A stretch of DNA of 64,000 bases, taken from positions 1-64,000 of the forward strand of contig JACQPN010000001.1 of assembly GCA_016207515.1 (NCBI GenBank), in the 5' to 3' direction. Numbering within the stretch: position 1 is the first letter of the stretch; each line of letters starts with the position of its first letter. A program made the position numbers and the translations under genes. The stretch comes from Euryarchaeota archaeon (GTDB lineage: Archaea; Thermoplasmatota; SW-10-69-26; JACQPN01). This document shows, piece after piece, positions 36,022 through 44,690 of the stretch. The notes beneath the pieces were generated by a model. It worked only from the letters and a program-made list of their open reading frames with translations, had not been told where the DNA came from and searched no databases.

Positions 36022-36827
36022 GCGGCCGGTTTCTCGGTCGGGACTTCCCTGCTGAAAGATGCCTCGCCGCCGTGTTTCTTCATCTCGTTCACGATGCGTT
36101 CGGCCGCCTTCCTCAGTTCGTCCTCGGCGACCTTGTAGTCGGGCGCTTTGACCTTGATGAGGTACCTGGGTGCTCCGAGGTACTTGAGCGTTATCTCGAC
36201 GTCCTCGTAATCGGAAGTCCCTGCCTTCTCCAAGGCGGATTTCAGTTTCTTGACGCCGTCGGGGGCGTAGCTCGTGAGGTCCAAAACACCCTTGACCTCC
36301 ACGAACGGGATAGAGATGTTGTCCTGGGCGATCTTCACGAACCTCGCGACCCACGCGCCGTCGATGCCTTCGCCCTTCAATTCCTCCGGGCTCGCGGCGG
36401 CGGTCTCGAAAGCACGGTAGAGTGTCCCGAACTTCTCGACGAGAAGCCCGCCGATCTCCCGGTCGGCCTTCTCCTTCGGGATGTTCAGTTCGGTCGCCAG
36501 TATCTCAAGGAGTTTCGAGGCCTTCGTCTCGTTCTTCCACTCCGAGATGCTCTCCCGCCGTTGGTGTTCATTGACCTTCTTGAGCGACAGGTCGACGTGG
36601 CCTTTCGAGCGGTCGACGCCTATGACCTTGCAGACGACCTTCTGGTTCTCGCGCACGTGGTCTCGGACGTACTTGACCCAGCCCGTGGCGATCTCTGCGA
36701 TGTGGATGAAGCCTTCCTTTCCGGGGTACTCCTCGAGGACGACGAAGGCGCCGAAGTTCTTCACCTCTCTTACGGTGCCGACGACGAGTTCTCCTTCCTC
36801 TGGAAAGTCCCCCTTCGAGGACATCAC
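36018..36827 (-). CDS. Translation initiation factor aIF2 subunit alpha
   Basis: The alpha subunit of the initiator-tRNA-binding factor aIF2. Residues about 8-85 are an S1 domain ([34 protein letters not shown] and [11 protein letters not shown]). A helical middle domain follows ([19 protein letters not shown]), then the C-terminal alpha/beta domain ([40 protein letters not shown]). Length is 269 residues. The start codon overlaps the eS27 stop by four bases. Confidence 0.97.
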   Translation of the reverse strand: MMSSKGDFPEEGELVVGTVREVKNFGAFVVLEEYPGKEGFIHIAEIATGWVKYVRDHVRENQKVVCKVIGVDRSKGHVDLSLKKVNEHQRRESISEWKNETKASKLLEILATELNIPKEKADREIGGLLVEKFGTLYRAFETAAASPEELKGEGIDGAWVARFVKIAQDNISIPFVEVKGVLDLTSYAPDGVKKLKSALEKAGTSDYEDVEITLKYLGAPRYLIKVKAPDYKVAEDELRKAAERIVNEMKKHGGEASFSREVPTEKPAA

Positions 36828-37015
36828 TCGACTTCTCCGACAACTTCGCCCTTGAGTTCGGCGAGCCCACCCGCCGGTTGTGCGAGGTTGCTGCCGCAGA
36901 CGAGGCAGTTCACGACCGTCGACGCCTTGTTGAAGAGCACTTGGTCGTTTCCGCAGTCAGGGCATTTCACTTTGAGGAACTTCGATACGGTCCCCGGGAA
37001 TCTCTCTTTGGCCAT
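36824..37015 (-). CDS. rps27e: Small ribosomal subunit protein eS27
   Basis: A 63-residue zinc-ribbon ribosomal protein with [20 protein letters not shown] and [19 protein letters not shown] carrying the four metal-binding cysteines. The start is the ATG of MAKERFPG; a longer reading to 37090 adds sequence from the end of eL44 in another frame. It begins five bases after the eL44 stop and overlaps aIF2-alpha by four bases. Confidence 0.97.
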   Translation of the reverse strand: MAKERFPGTVSKFLKVKCPDCGNDQVLFNKASTVVNCLVCGSNLAQPAGGLAELKGEVVGEVE

Positions 37016-37020
37016 TTGGA

Positions 37021-37302
37021 TCACTCCACCAGTTCGAATTTCTTGGCGCGTTCCGACGGCGGTTGATGCGCCTTCTTGCAGACCTTGCACCTGTACCTCA
37101 GGTTCACGCGCTTCGTCGGTTTTTCGCGGCCCTCCGGTTTCGGACGCGGGAAACCGCGGTAACCGGCGGTCGCCCGCCTGAATCGCCGCTGCCCTTGCTT
37201 CAACTCCGACGTGCGTCGTTTCTTGACGCGCTCGACGTCGTGCTGTTGGTGCTTTTTGCAGTTGGGGCAGTATCGGGAGATAGCGCGGGGAAGTTTCACC
37301 AT
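37021..37302 (-). CDS. rpl44e: Large ribosomal subunit protein eL42/L44e
   Basis: A 93-residue basic zinc-binding ribosomal protein. It has [17 protein letters not shown] and [14 protein letters not shown], with two CxxC pairs, and the basic [21 protein letters not shown] middle. It contacts the E site of the large subunit. It is the first gene of the block, driven by a strong TATA element 28 bp upstream. Confidence 0.97.
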   Translation of the reverse strand: MVKLPRAISRYCPNCKKHQQHDVERVKKRRTSELKQGQRRFRRATAGYRGFPRPKPEGREKPTKRVNLRYRCKVCKKAHQPPSERAKKFELVE

Positions 37303-37329
37303 CGGATTACGCTCCAGCGGGGCGAACTC

Positions 37330-37339
37330 AATATATAAG
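37330..37339 (-). promoter_or_regulatory. TATA box of the rpl44e operon
   Basis: On the minus strand the sequence is GCTTATATATTGAG. This is the clearest TATA box in the window, 28 bp before the rpl44e ATG, as expected for a highly transcribed ribosomal protein operon. Confidence 0.8.
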
Positions 37340-37375
37340 CTTCGCGCCCGAAGTAAACCGGTTAGCGGATAACCC

Positions 37376-38641
37376 CTATTTATGCCTTCTTCGGTAGTGA
37401 ATGGCCTCGGACAAGGAGGAATACGCCGCGTAGAGCGAGCCCGCGGCGACCGCCACGACGAGGCTCATTACCGAAAACGATGGCCACGGTTTCGTGCCGC
37501 GGTCTCCCCAATCGGCCTCGAAATGGTCAGCGAAGTATCCGGCCGCCGTATCCGAGTGCAAGACGATGACCGCTTCACGGTTGCGCTTGAATGACGCCTC
37601 CCCCAGGTTCGCGCTTCCGACCCAAACGGCGTCGGAATCGAATATGAACCCCTTGTTGTGGATCTTCGACAATCCGCCGAGGACGGCGAGGCGGGCCTCC
37701 ATCCTTGCAACCCCACGCTCATCGATATCATGCAACGTCGCAAGGTTGGAGTCCGGATCCGAGTCCGCGTACTTCGAATCCATTAGTAGCCGCACGCGCG
37801 TCCCGGCGGACGCAGCGGATGTTAGCCCTTCGAGTACCGCATTCTCATCGTCACGCCAGCGGGGCGGCACTTGGAGATGCTCCGCGTCGATGGAGAGCGA
37901 TGAGTCACGTATGAGCGAAGAGAGCCTTTCGAGCACCATCGGGGCGGGAGAGAAAAAGGTCTCGACCGAACCTGCGTCGGGGACGAGGGCCGGTAGGCCC
38001 CGGACACGGCCTTCACCGTCCGGCGCGCGAGGACAATCGGCGCGTGGTCTCGATGGTTCCAAGACGCGTACCCCTCCCGACGCGCCGCCCGTGTCTGTCA
38101 TGAAGATCTCCTCGAAGCGCGCCGCGACCTCAGCGCTTTCAACGACGACGCCCCAACCACGGTTGCCTTGCCCCCGCACAGGGTAGCCCGTCGGACCAAG
38201 GTTCTCGGAGCCCACAAGGACCCTCGCGTGGTCCACGACAATGTACTTTGCATGCATGCTCGCGAAGGAATAGCTTGTGGCTCCGCCGGTGAGGGTCACA
38301 CGCACGCCGCTGGCCAATGCCGTTTCAATGAAAACACGTTCCTCGTCCGCGATTCCGCCGACAGGAGAGCCGTCGAGAAGCATCTCCACCTCCACGCCGC
38401 GCCGGACGGCGTGGCAAAGGGGCGCTAGGATGTGGTCCCCGCTGGCGACATAGCTGGATAGGAGCAGGCTGGAGTTGGCCGATCCGACTACGTCGACAAA
38501 GGCGGAATATGACGTCTCGGGCGCGGTGAAGGTATGGACCGACCCGGGCTCGAGGGAAACGGCTTCGGGTGGTGCGAGATGGCCGGCGCTTGCGGTCCCG
38601 CTCAAGAGTAGCCAAAGGCCGAGTGCGAGAAACGGGGACAC
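37376..38641 (-). CDS. Exported phospholipase D-like protein
   Basis: A 421-residue protein with two HKD motifs of the phospholipase D superfamily: [22 protein letters not shown] (His130, Lys132, Asp137) and [22 protein letters not shown] (His328, Lys330, Asp335). Both active-site halves are therefore complete. The N-terminus ([22 protein letters not shown]) is a signal peptide, and a C-terminal hydrophobic segment ([22 protein letters not shown]) with a basic tail anchors it, leaving the catalytic part outside the cell. The family hydrolyses phosphodiesters in lipids or nucleic acids, or transfers phosphatidyl groups. Substrate cannot be assigned. Confidence 0.9.
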   Translation of the reverse strand: MSPFLALGLWLLLSGTASAGHLAPPEAVSLEPGSVHTFTAPETSYSAFVDVVGSANSSLLLSSYVASGDHILAPLCHAVRRGVEVEMLLDGSPVGGIADEERVFIETALASGVRVTLTGGATSYSFASMHAKYIVVDHARVLVGSENLGPTGYPVRGQGNRGWGVVVESAEVAARFEEIFMTDTGGASGGVRVLEPSRPRADCPRAPDGEGRVRGLPALVPDAGSVETFFSPAPMVLERLSSLIRDSSLSIDAEHLQVPPRWRDDENAVLEGLTSAASAGTRVRLLMDSKYADSDPDSNLATLHDIDERGVARMEARLAVLGGLSKIHNKGFIFDSDAVWVGSANLGEASFKRNREAVIVLHSDTAAGYFADHFEADWGDRGTKPWPSFSVMSLVVAVAAGSLYAAYSSLSEAIHYRRRHK

Positions 38642-38925
38642 TCACGTCGACCGTGATCACGGCCTAAGGCGTTTTTCCCGCAAGCGTCGAACGCCGATGG
38701 GCGAATGCCAAATCACCTTCGTTGAAGCGTCAGGTTTATTGCGTTCACATTGTTGGGGTGACGACGCGACGAGGTAGGTCGCGTCCCGTAGCCAAGCCAA
38801 TGTGCGGATATTCGTCCCGTTTCAGTTCGCTGGCTACATAGCAGCAGTCTGGACACGTAGCCAAGCATTGCGAGGGCTCGCTGACGCTCGCCCTCTTATG
38901 GCTTGGCTACGTAGTAGACGGATTT
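38642..38925. other. Intergenic region with hairpins built from tRNA-Arg 5' sequence
   Basis: No gene is seen. The segment GTAGCCAAGC, identical to bases 7-16 of the downstream tRNA-Arg, occurs at 38788-38797 and 38857-38866, the latter within a 16-base copy of the tRNA 5' end (GGACACGTAGCCAAGC, 38851-38866). Each copy is followed by its inverted complement: GCTGGCTAC at 38829-38837 and GCTTGGCTAC at 38901-38910. The result is two consecutive long hairpins, the second with an inner GAGGGC/GCCCTC stem. The spacing of the three direct copies is 69 and 75 bp. Confidence 0.7.
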
Positions 38926-39000
38926 GGACACGTAGCCAAGCCAGGATATGGTACAGGCCTCCTAAGCCTGGGATCGTGGGTTCGAATCCCACCGTGTCCG
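38926..39000 (+). tRNA. tRNA-Arg (anticodon CCT)
   Basis: A complete cloverleaf is visible: acceptor GGACACG/CGTGTCC (perfect), D arm GCCA...TGGT, anticodon stem CAGGC/GCCTG with loop CTCCTAA (anticodon CCT, reading AGG), a five-base variable loop, and T arm GTGGG-TTCGAAT-CCCAC. The discriminator base is G and CCA is not encoded. No intron is seen. Its 5' end is duplicated twice just upstream. Confidence 0.93.
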
Positions 39001-39149
39001 TCAAAGGGGGAAGCGGCATCACACAACGGGTACGTCCGGGTGACTCGTCGCATGCCGCGCAACGTCCCCACTACCTTTACGCGTTGGAGGCAATCGCCGG
39101 GATCCGGTCGCCAGGTTCAAGACCATCGTGCCGCTTGTGACACCTCGAC

Positions 39150-39797
39150 ATGGTCAAGTCCCGAGGCCTGCCAGCGCCCTTCACAGGTACAGGCCCGCTG
39201 CGGCTCCTGGAGATCGGCGCGGGAAAGAGAAGCGATCTCGACTCGTGGCCCGAGGTCGCGGCCGCGCGCGCAAGCCTTAGGAGAATCGAGCTGGTCCGAA
39301 ACGACATCGTGCCGTTTGACGGCGTGGACGTCGTCCACGACCTTTCCAAACGGCCGTGGCCGTTCCGGGACGCCGAGTTCGATGGCGTCGTCGCCGTACA
39401 GGTACTGGAACACCTCGAAGACCTTGGTGAGGTCATGGAGGAGATCTGCCGCATCGTAAAGCCTGGTGGGCGAGCCCTCGTGGAGGTGCCCTACGCCTTG
39501 AGCAAGGCGTATTTCCAGGACTTCACGCACAAGACGCCTTTCACGGAGAACACGTTCGATTACTTCGCCCCCGATGGCGAGGCCCCACCGTGGAGCGATT
39601 ACAACTACTACTCCCGGGCTCGCCTTCGCACGAAACGGCTTGAGGTGATCCCCGACCTCGCCCCGTTCATGGGTGTAGGCCCGCATGGAATCGAGAAATA
39701 CCTCGGCAACGCGACCCTACGGGCCACCCGCTTCCTTTTCGACCGTGGCCCGCTTGCCATGCGCTTCGTCCTTGAGGTCGTGGGGCTGAAGGGTTGA
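39150..39797 (+). CDS. Class I SAM-dependent methyltransferase
   Basis: A 215-residue methyltransferase of the type 11 group. It has LRLLEIGAGKRSDLDS as the SAM-binding glycine loop, an acidic DVVHDLSKRPWPFRDAEFDGVVAVQVLEHLEDLG segment and VKPGGRALVEVPYAL. The remaining part (TPFTENTFDYFAPDGE, PFMGVGPHGIEKYLG) resembles methyltransferases found with glycosyltransferases in surface-glycan loci. The stop overlaps the next gene, a glycosyltransferase, as TTGA, so the two are probably coupled and may act on the same glycan. Substrate unknown. Confidence 0.82.
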   Translation: MVKSRGLPAPFTGTGPLRLLEIGAGKRSDLDSWPEVAAARASLRRIELVRNDIVPFDGVDVVHDLSKRPWPFRDAEFDGVVAVQVLEHLEDLGEVMEEICRIVKPGGRALVEVPYALSKAYFQDFTHKTPFTENTFDYFAPDGEAPPWSDYNYYSRARLRTKRLEVIPDLAPFMGVGPHGIEKYLGNATLRATRFLFDRGPLAMRFVLEVVGLKG

Positions 39798-40789
39798 AGG
39801 CGGTGATGGTCTACCAGACGCCCCATCCCGTGCATCGCGATTGGGCGCAGGCCGCCGGGATGGCGCTCCACCCGTGGCTTCCCCGCCCGGGGCCCTACCC
39901 GGCGATTCCGTTGAGGGACCTCGATGCGGCCCTCCACGTCCCGAGGTGCGACGTCGCCGTGGCGGAAGGGGGAGGCCCCGCTGGAGCTTGCGCGCTTGCC
40001 AACCGCATCGGCCGTGTCAAACGGGCGGTCGTACTCGCAGCCGATGAGACGTGGTCGCGTCTCCGGCGAGGCGTCCCGTCCCCGCTCCCCCGGGGCGAGC
40101 GGTGGTGGTGGCGCGCATTCTCGGGCTGGCTCGACGGCGCGATAGCCGTGAGTCCCTACGTGAGAGACGATCTGAAGGTGTTGCTACCAGACCTTCCGGT
40201 CGAGGTCGTCCGACCCCATGTCCTCCAGGATGTCAGAAAGTCGCTCGAAACCATCGAGCCCGCGCTTGAAGGGTCGAAGATCCTCCACATCTCGCATGCG
40301 TCGGGCAAGAACGGGACCGCGGTCCTCATGGAAGCGTTCGCTGAGGTAAGGCGACACGTGCCGGCTGCGGAGCTCCACATCATTGGTGACGCGCGCGGCA
40401 CCTTCGGGGACCGCCCTTCGGCCGGCGTAGTGGAACATGGTCGCGTCGAATCGATTGCACCACTCCTTCGAGATAGCGCCCTCTTCGCGCTCCCTGGCCT
40501 AGGCCAGGCCTCACCCGTGTCGACCCTTGAGGCGATGGTGGCAGGAGTCCCAGCGCTCGTATCGACGGAGACCGGGACCAAGGACATCGTGGCCGGGGTC
40601 GACACTGGGCTTGTCGCGGGAACGGGCGTGGATGCCATCACGGAGGCGATCTTGGATTACCTGGAACTTGGTTCCGACAAGCGCCGCGAACTAGGCCGGC
40701 GCGCCCGACGTCTGACGTCGGACCTCACGCCGGAGAATCAGGGGGCCTCCTTCGAACGCGCCCTCGCCTCGCTCGCGGCCGTCGACTAG
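39794..40789 (+). CDS. Glycosyltransferase, GT4-like
   Basis: A 331-residue protein with a two-domain GT-B pattern. The C-terminal half has ILHISHASGKNGTAVLMEAFAEVRRHVPAAELHIIGD, VEHGRVESIAPLLRDSALFALPGLGQASPVSTLEAMVAGVPALVS, which matches the nucleotide-sugar-binding E-x7-E region of family 4 glycosyltransferases. The N-terminal half is shorter than usual and less recognisable. Start is TTG at 39794 overlapping the methyltransferase stop. It probably works in surface glycan or N-glycan assembly. Confidence 0.8.
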   Translation: MKAVMVYQTPHPVHRDWAQAAGMALHPWLPRPGPYPAIPLRDLDAALHVPRCDVAVAEGGGPAGACALANRIGRVKRAVVLAADETWSRLRRGVPSPLPRGERWWWRAFSGWLDGAIAVSPYVRDDLKVLLPDLPVEVVRPHVLQDVRKSLETIEPALEGSKILHISHASGKNGTAVLMEAFAEVRRHVPAAELHIIGDARGTFGDRPSAGVVEHGRVESIAPLLRDSALFALPGLGQASPVSTLEAMVAGVPALVSTETGTKDIVAGVDTGLVAGTGVDAITEAILDYLELGSDKRRELGRRARRLTSDLTPENQGASFERALASLAAVD

Positions 40790-40858
40790 ACGCTGGAGCG
40801 GACGGGCCGATCGCCCAAAAATTCATAACCGACGCACCGGCTGCCTGTCCGGTCGGTC

Positions 40859-41482
40859 TTGGAAGATTTCCAGCTTCTCCCACTTCTCCTTGCGTCGCGC
40901 GGGCGGTTCCATTCGCCGGACGGCGCGTTACTCGAAGGCGACCCTGGTGACGTGGTGAAGCAAGCCGCGGGCGGCAAGGCCCTGTACGTGATAGACGCGG
41001 ACGGGATCGCCTCGAACAAACCGAACCTCAGACTACTCAAAGCGGCGTCGCGTAAGGCCGAGCTGTGGGTGGACGCCGGTCCTCGCTACGCTGACGACGC
41101 GATGGATCTCTTCGTCGGCGGCGCGGACAGGGTCACGGCGCGTTGGTCGAAGTTGCGATCCGAGGACGAACTTGCGGAACTCGCTGAACTCTCCGAGGAC
41201 GCCTACCTAGGCGTCGAATACGATGGGGGTTTCCGGCAGAATCCGGGGATGAAAGCGACCGCGGAGCGCGACATGCGGGAGATCGCGACGAAGTTCGGCG
41301 TCGGTGTCGTGGTCGTCGACTTGAAAAGCGGCGCTGGATCCGGAGCCCCCTCGAGGGGCGTCGTTTCAGCTTGGGAAGGCTTCAACGGCCGCAAGTACGC
41401 CCTCGGAGGGGACTTCGACGAACACTCGATCGCCGACCTCCGAAGCCTCGGCTTCTCCGGCGCCATCGGGACTCGGAGATGA
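40859..41482 (+). CDS. HisA-related TIM-barrel protein (COG1411-like)
   Basis: A 207-residue protein resembling HisA (ProFAR isomerase) in its first half: GDPGDVVKQAAGGKALYVIDADGIASNKPNLRLLKAAS. Later strands include ELWVDAGPRYADDAMDLFVGGADRV and FGVGVVVVDLKSGAGSG. Archaea carry a family of HisA-related proteins of unproven function, often near cofactor or one-carbon genes. No other histidine genes are present, so I do not call it hisA. Start is a TTG about 40 bp after a TTCATAAC TATA-like element. Confidence 0.7.
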   Translation: MEDFQLLPLLLASRGRFHSPDGALLEGDPGDVVKQAAGGKALYVIDADGIASNKPNLRLLKAASRKAELWVDAGPRYADDAMDLFVGGADRVTARWSKLRSEDELAELAELSEDAYLGVEYDGGFRQNPGMKATAERDMREIATKFGVGVVVVDLKSGAGSGAPSRGVVSAWEGFNGRKYALGGDFDEHSIADLRSLGFSGAIGTRR

Positions 41483-41488
41483 TGGAAG

Positions 41489-41947
41489 TTGGACGAATAC
41501 GAGATGGCTTTGGCCCTCGCCTTCAAGCGGCGCGGGAAAGGGACGCTCACCGAGGCGGAACTGCGCCAGGTGCTGAGTTTCGAGCTCAACTGGTACACCC
41601 CGACGGACGCCCGGCGCTTCATAGACGAAGTCCGCCGGCGAGGCCTCGTCAAGGAGGACGGGGAGTTCCTCGTCGTGGCCTCGGCGGCCGGTCCCGTCGA
41701 CGCTCCGCTAGATTTCAAGCCCCCGCGGCCCAGTGCGCTTGACGCACCGTCGGTGCGCGAACGGATAGCCCTTCTTCCGGAGTCAAGCGGTGTCTCGACG
41801 GTCGAAGTGGGCGAAGCGTTGGCCTCGCTCGAGGCGCGGACTCGCGGCCTTCATTCAAGGGATGCCCTCACGTTGTTCGTTCTCGCGCGGCATGGCGTCG
41901 ACGTCCGGTCGCTCGCGCGTGAACTCTCCGACGAGATCCTCCGCTGA
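41489..41947 (+). CDS. DUF2240-like archaeal protein
   Basis: A 152-residue soluble protein starting six bases after the HisA-like stop. The N-terminal half looks like a winged-helix fold (GTLTEAELRQVLSFELNWYTPTDARRFIDEVRRRGLV). A proline-rich linker and a helical C-terminal part (EVGEALASLEARTRGLHSRDALTLFVLARHGVDV) follow. Length and layout fit the archaeal DUF2240 family, function unknown. Start is TTG 41489 or the ATG five codons later. Confidence 0.65.
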   Translation: MDEYEMALALAFKRRGKGTLTEAELRQVLSFELNWYTPTDARRFIDEVRRRGLVKEDGEFLVVASAAGPVDAPLDFKPPRPSALDAPSVRERIALLPESSGVSTVEVGEALASLEARTRGLHSRDALTLFVLARHGVDVRSLARELSDEILR

Positions 41948-41992
41948 ACAGGGCGCCCTCCCGCGCACTTTCGCGCCCCGTCGCGCCGATCC

Positions 41993-43528
41993 TTACATCC
42001 ACCCGACACCCCAGAGCGAAACGAGTACGGGCACGATGAGGACGCCGAGGAGATTTGTCCTGCGGACCCTTGCGACAAGCGGCACGGTCCCGAGACCGCC
42101 GCAAACGAAGTACAGGAGCAGTCCGGAAGCCCCGGTGAAAAGGAGCACGAAGACGGCCGTCAGGGCGAGGCCGAGGAGAGCGACCCGTCTTGCGCCTCCG
42201 CCCGCGATTAGACCTACCAGGGCGCCCGAAAGCGAGACCGCAACCACGCCCCCCACGACCATCGCCGTTGCGGCCCCCACGAGCACCCCGATCACTGCAG
42301 GGCCGGGCAGGAGATCGGCCCAGGAGAGGTCGATGGCCAAGCGTGAAAGCGCCGCCGCCTCGCCGGAACGCGTACTTCCAAGGAGAAAGAGCGCACAAAG
42401 TGCCGCAAGCCCGTTCGCCGCTTCGGCGGCGGAGAAGCGGACGATGGAGCGTTCGGCGTCGATCTCCGAGGGGGACAAGAGCGTCGCCGCAGCGGCCGGC
42501 GTGACGCCCGGAAGGAGACCGACGATCGCCCCCGCGACCGCGCCGCACGCCGAATCGCCAAGGAACTCTTTCGTCGGCTGGGCCGCCTCGAAGAGTTGTT
42601 GGCGCCGCTCTACGGGGGCCGCATCGAGAGCCAAAAGCAACGACGGGAGTCCGAATAGGCCCGCAAGGACCGGGAAAATGGGGGAGGATGGGAAACCCAC
42701 GGGCGATTCGACGTGGACGAGCGGAAGCAACAGACCGAGAAGACCGCTCGCAACGAAGAGGAGGGCGCCGACGAAGATCGCAAGAAGGCGCGACCACGGC
42801 CCCACCCAGTAAGAAACGGAACCTCGAACGCGCAACTGATCCCCCTCGCCGATGTCGTCGAGCCATCCTATGTCGTCCTCGACTCTTACGCGACCGGTCG
42901 GGGTTTCGAGTACGAAGCCACGTTTGGACACGGCATCCACCGTCCCCGTCACGGTGAGTCCCGTGACCGGCGTCTGCCTCGAGAAAGCGCCATCGCCGCG
43001 AACTACCCCGAACGGGCACGGCGTGATCACTCGGCGATACGGCACGGCGCCCTTCTCCGTGACCACCAAGGCGATCGTCGCGCATAGAAGAAGCGCGGGA
43101 AGGGCCGAACGCAGGTCGCTTGAAGCCGTCGATGGAGGGAGGAAGATGGACGCTCCCGCGAAAACGAGGAGGAGACCGATCGAAAGGCCGGCGAGGCTGC
43201 CTGCGACGGAAAGCGTCACGGCCTCGTGGAAGCGGCCGCTGAGGAAGAGCTTCTGGGCCGGCAGAGCCGATAGCGCCTGCCGCTCGTCGTAGGCGCCAAG
43301 GATCGTCCCAGGGACGATCGCCCCCATGGCGCCGGCCATCGAGAAGGCGACGAGAAGGGCAGAGCTCTCCTGGATCGTGAGCGTGGGAAGTTGAGCCAAC
43401 ATGAAGGGGATGGAGGCGAGGCCGAACAAGGCGAGAGTGTTCGAATGGAATCCGGGAACGAGGCCAAGGACGCTGCCTGCGAGGGCGGCGCCTACGAGAA
43501 GGGCGGTGTACGACGCCGGGTCAGTCAT
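41993..43528 (-). CDS. TctA-family (DUF112-like) polytopic membrane protein with an inserted OB-like domain
   Basis: A 511-residue membrane protein with about ten hydrophobic spans. The inverted-repeat signatures of the archaeal TctA-like family are seen as LGLVPGFHSNTLALFG near the N-terminus and GLLPGVTPAAAATLLS in the second half. Residues about 188-243, between the two halves, are soluble and look like an OB fold (LTVTGTVDAVSKRGFVLETP, GDQLRVRGSVSYW). Related TctA proteins are the large subunit of tripartite tricarboxylate transporters, but no TctB/TctC partner is here. It overlaps the upstream OB-fold gene by eight bases. Confidence 0.75.
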   Translation of the reverse strand: MTDPASYTALLVGAALAGSVLGLVPGFHSNTLALFGLASIPFMLAQLPTLTIQESSALLVAFSMAGAMGAIVPGTILGAYDERQALSALPAQKLFLSGRFHEAVTLSVAGSLAGLSIGLLLVFAGASIFLPPSTASSDLRSALPALLLCATIALVVTEKGAVPYRRVITPCPFGVVRGDGAFSRQTPVTGLTVTGTVDAVSKRGFVLETPTGRVRVEDDIGWLDDIGEGDQLRVRGSVSYWVGPWSRLLAIFVGALLFVASGLLGLLLPLVHVESPVGFPSSPIFPVLAGLFGLPSLLLALDAAPVERRQQLFEAAQPTKEFLGDSACGAVAGAIVGLLPGVTPAAAATLLSPSEIDAERSIVRFSAAEAANGLAALCALFLLGSTRSGEAAALSRLAIDLSWADLLPGPAVIGVLVGAATAMVVGGVVAVSLSGALVGLIAGGGARRVALLGLALTAVFVLLFTGASGLLLYFVCGGLGTVPLVARVRRTNLLGVLIVPVLVSLWGVGWM

Positions 43529-44174
43529 CGCTCCCCGCAGGCGTGCCTCGGTCGTCGCTATCTTTCGTCGACGCGTTCGGCCAGAAGCCTTCGGCGGCCT
43601 TGACTTTCAAACAGTACTGGGCGGTGGCTGGCCTGTACTCGGTGACGCCGGTGAACCGCATGGCGCCGGAGAAAGCGAGTTCGCTCGTGATGCGAACGCA
43701 TATCCGATGGCCGCCGTCGAGGTCCTCGATTCCTTCGCCATCCTGCGCCATGACCCCAACGACGGTCACCGTGCGGCCCAGGATACGCGGCGCTTGCGCG
43801 TTGAGTTCGGCCACCGTGAGAAGGGATCGCACCTTGATCGTCCGGAGCGAATCGACGTTGGCAAAGACAACCACGCCGTCAAGGCCGGTGGCCACACGGC
43901 CGCGCGCCTCGATGAGTTCGTCCTCCAAGACGGGCACTATCGCGGGAAACGACAGCTTGGCCGTCCCGCCGGCGGTGTCCGCGATCGATAACATCGTGTG
44001 CCCGGTGCGTCCGACCCGGGCGTCGACGACGTGACCTCGCACGGAGACGTCCTCGCCGACGCGGGATTGGAGGCTTGCGAGGTCCACGATCTCCTCCCTG
44101 CGGCCCACGTTCGAGCCGAGGAGCGCCGCGAGGGCGACGATTGCAAGGAGGAACGCGACTTGGAGGTTGCGCAC
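43521..44174 (-). CDS. Membrane-anchored protein with tandem OB-fold domains
   Basis: A 217-residue protein starting at a GTG that gives MRNLQVAFLLAIVALAALLGSNVG, a single N-terminal membrane anchor. Two OB-like units follow: VGEDVSVRGHVVDARVGRTGHTMLSIADTAGGTAKLSF and LGRTVTVVGVMAQDGEGIEDLDGGHRICV. These are typical nucleic-acid- or ligand-binding OB sheets, but they are probably extracytoplasmic here. It resembles small archaeal OB-fold proteins of the COG4085 kind. An AAATATGC element about 30 bp upstream may be the TATA box. Translational overlap with the TctA-like gene, which has its own OB-like insertion, suggests they form a complex. Confidence 0.65.
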   Translation of the reverse strand: MRNLQVAFLLAIVALAALLGSNVGRREEIVDLASLQSRVGEDVSVRGHVVDARVGRTGHTMLSIADTAGGTAKLSFPAIVPVLEDELIEARGRVATGLDGVVVFANVDSLRTIKVRSLLTVAELNAQAPRILGRTVTVVGVMAQDGEGIEDLDGGHRICVRITSELAFSGAMRFTGVTEYRPATAQYCLKVKAAEGFWPNASTKDSDDRGTPAGSDD

Positions 44175-44339
44175 CTTCCCGGACGGGCCTTGGGGCGCAT
44201 ATTTCCTTTTTCCCGGGGGAATCGGCCGCCCCACCGGAACAATGCCAGTCACCCACGGGAGTTGGGGACAAGGAAAAACAAGAAGGTTTAATGTGCGTCG
44301 GTCCGTCCTCATGATAGGAACACGCGGGGCGCTTGAGAA

Positions 44340-44690
44340 ATGTTCGAATGGGTATTCCCGGTACTCGACATCATTCTGGCCTCCCTCACTTCGGCACTTC
44401 TTTTGAGCTTCAGGAACAGTTCCGAGGCGCGCGTCAGCGCCGAACGGATGAAGACGCTCTACGGGCGCCTGCGGATCGGGCTTCTCCTAGTCGTCCTCGG
44501 ACTTCTCATCAGCATCACGAACACGGCTTTCGCGGCCGGCCGGGGAGAGGCAGAACGTGACCTCGTCCGGATGGCGATCTACCCGATCTATTATGTCGGC
44601 GTGGTGCTCATCGCCGCTTCCACGTGGTACCCGGCGCCAAAGGCCCGCGACCGCCTCGACATGGAAGGGGGCGGCATCCCATCGCGATAA
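44340..44690 (+). CDS. Small three-span membrane protein
   Basis: A 116-residue protein with three predicted membrane helices: WVFPVLDIILASLTSALLLSF, LRIGLLLVVLGLLISITNTAF and AIYPIYYVGVVLIAASTWY. The loop after helix one reads RNSSEARVSAERMKTLYGRL, and a nearly matching loop occurs in the next gene (GSAKARVSAERFFNGYKSF), so the two are paralogues. I do not recognise the family and suggest no function. The start is an ATG. Confidence 0.7.
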   Translation: MFEWVFPVLDIILASLTSALLLSFRNSSEARVSAERMKTLYGRLRIGLLLVVLGLLISITNTAFAAGRGEAERDLVRMAIYPIYYVGVVLIAASTWYPAPKARDRLDMEGGGIPSR

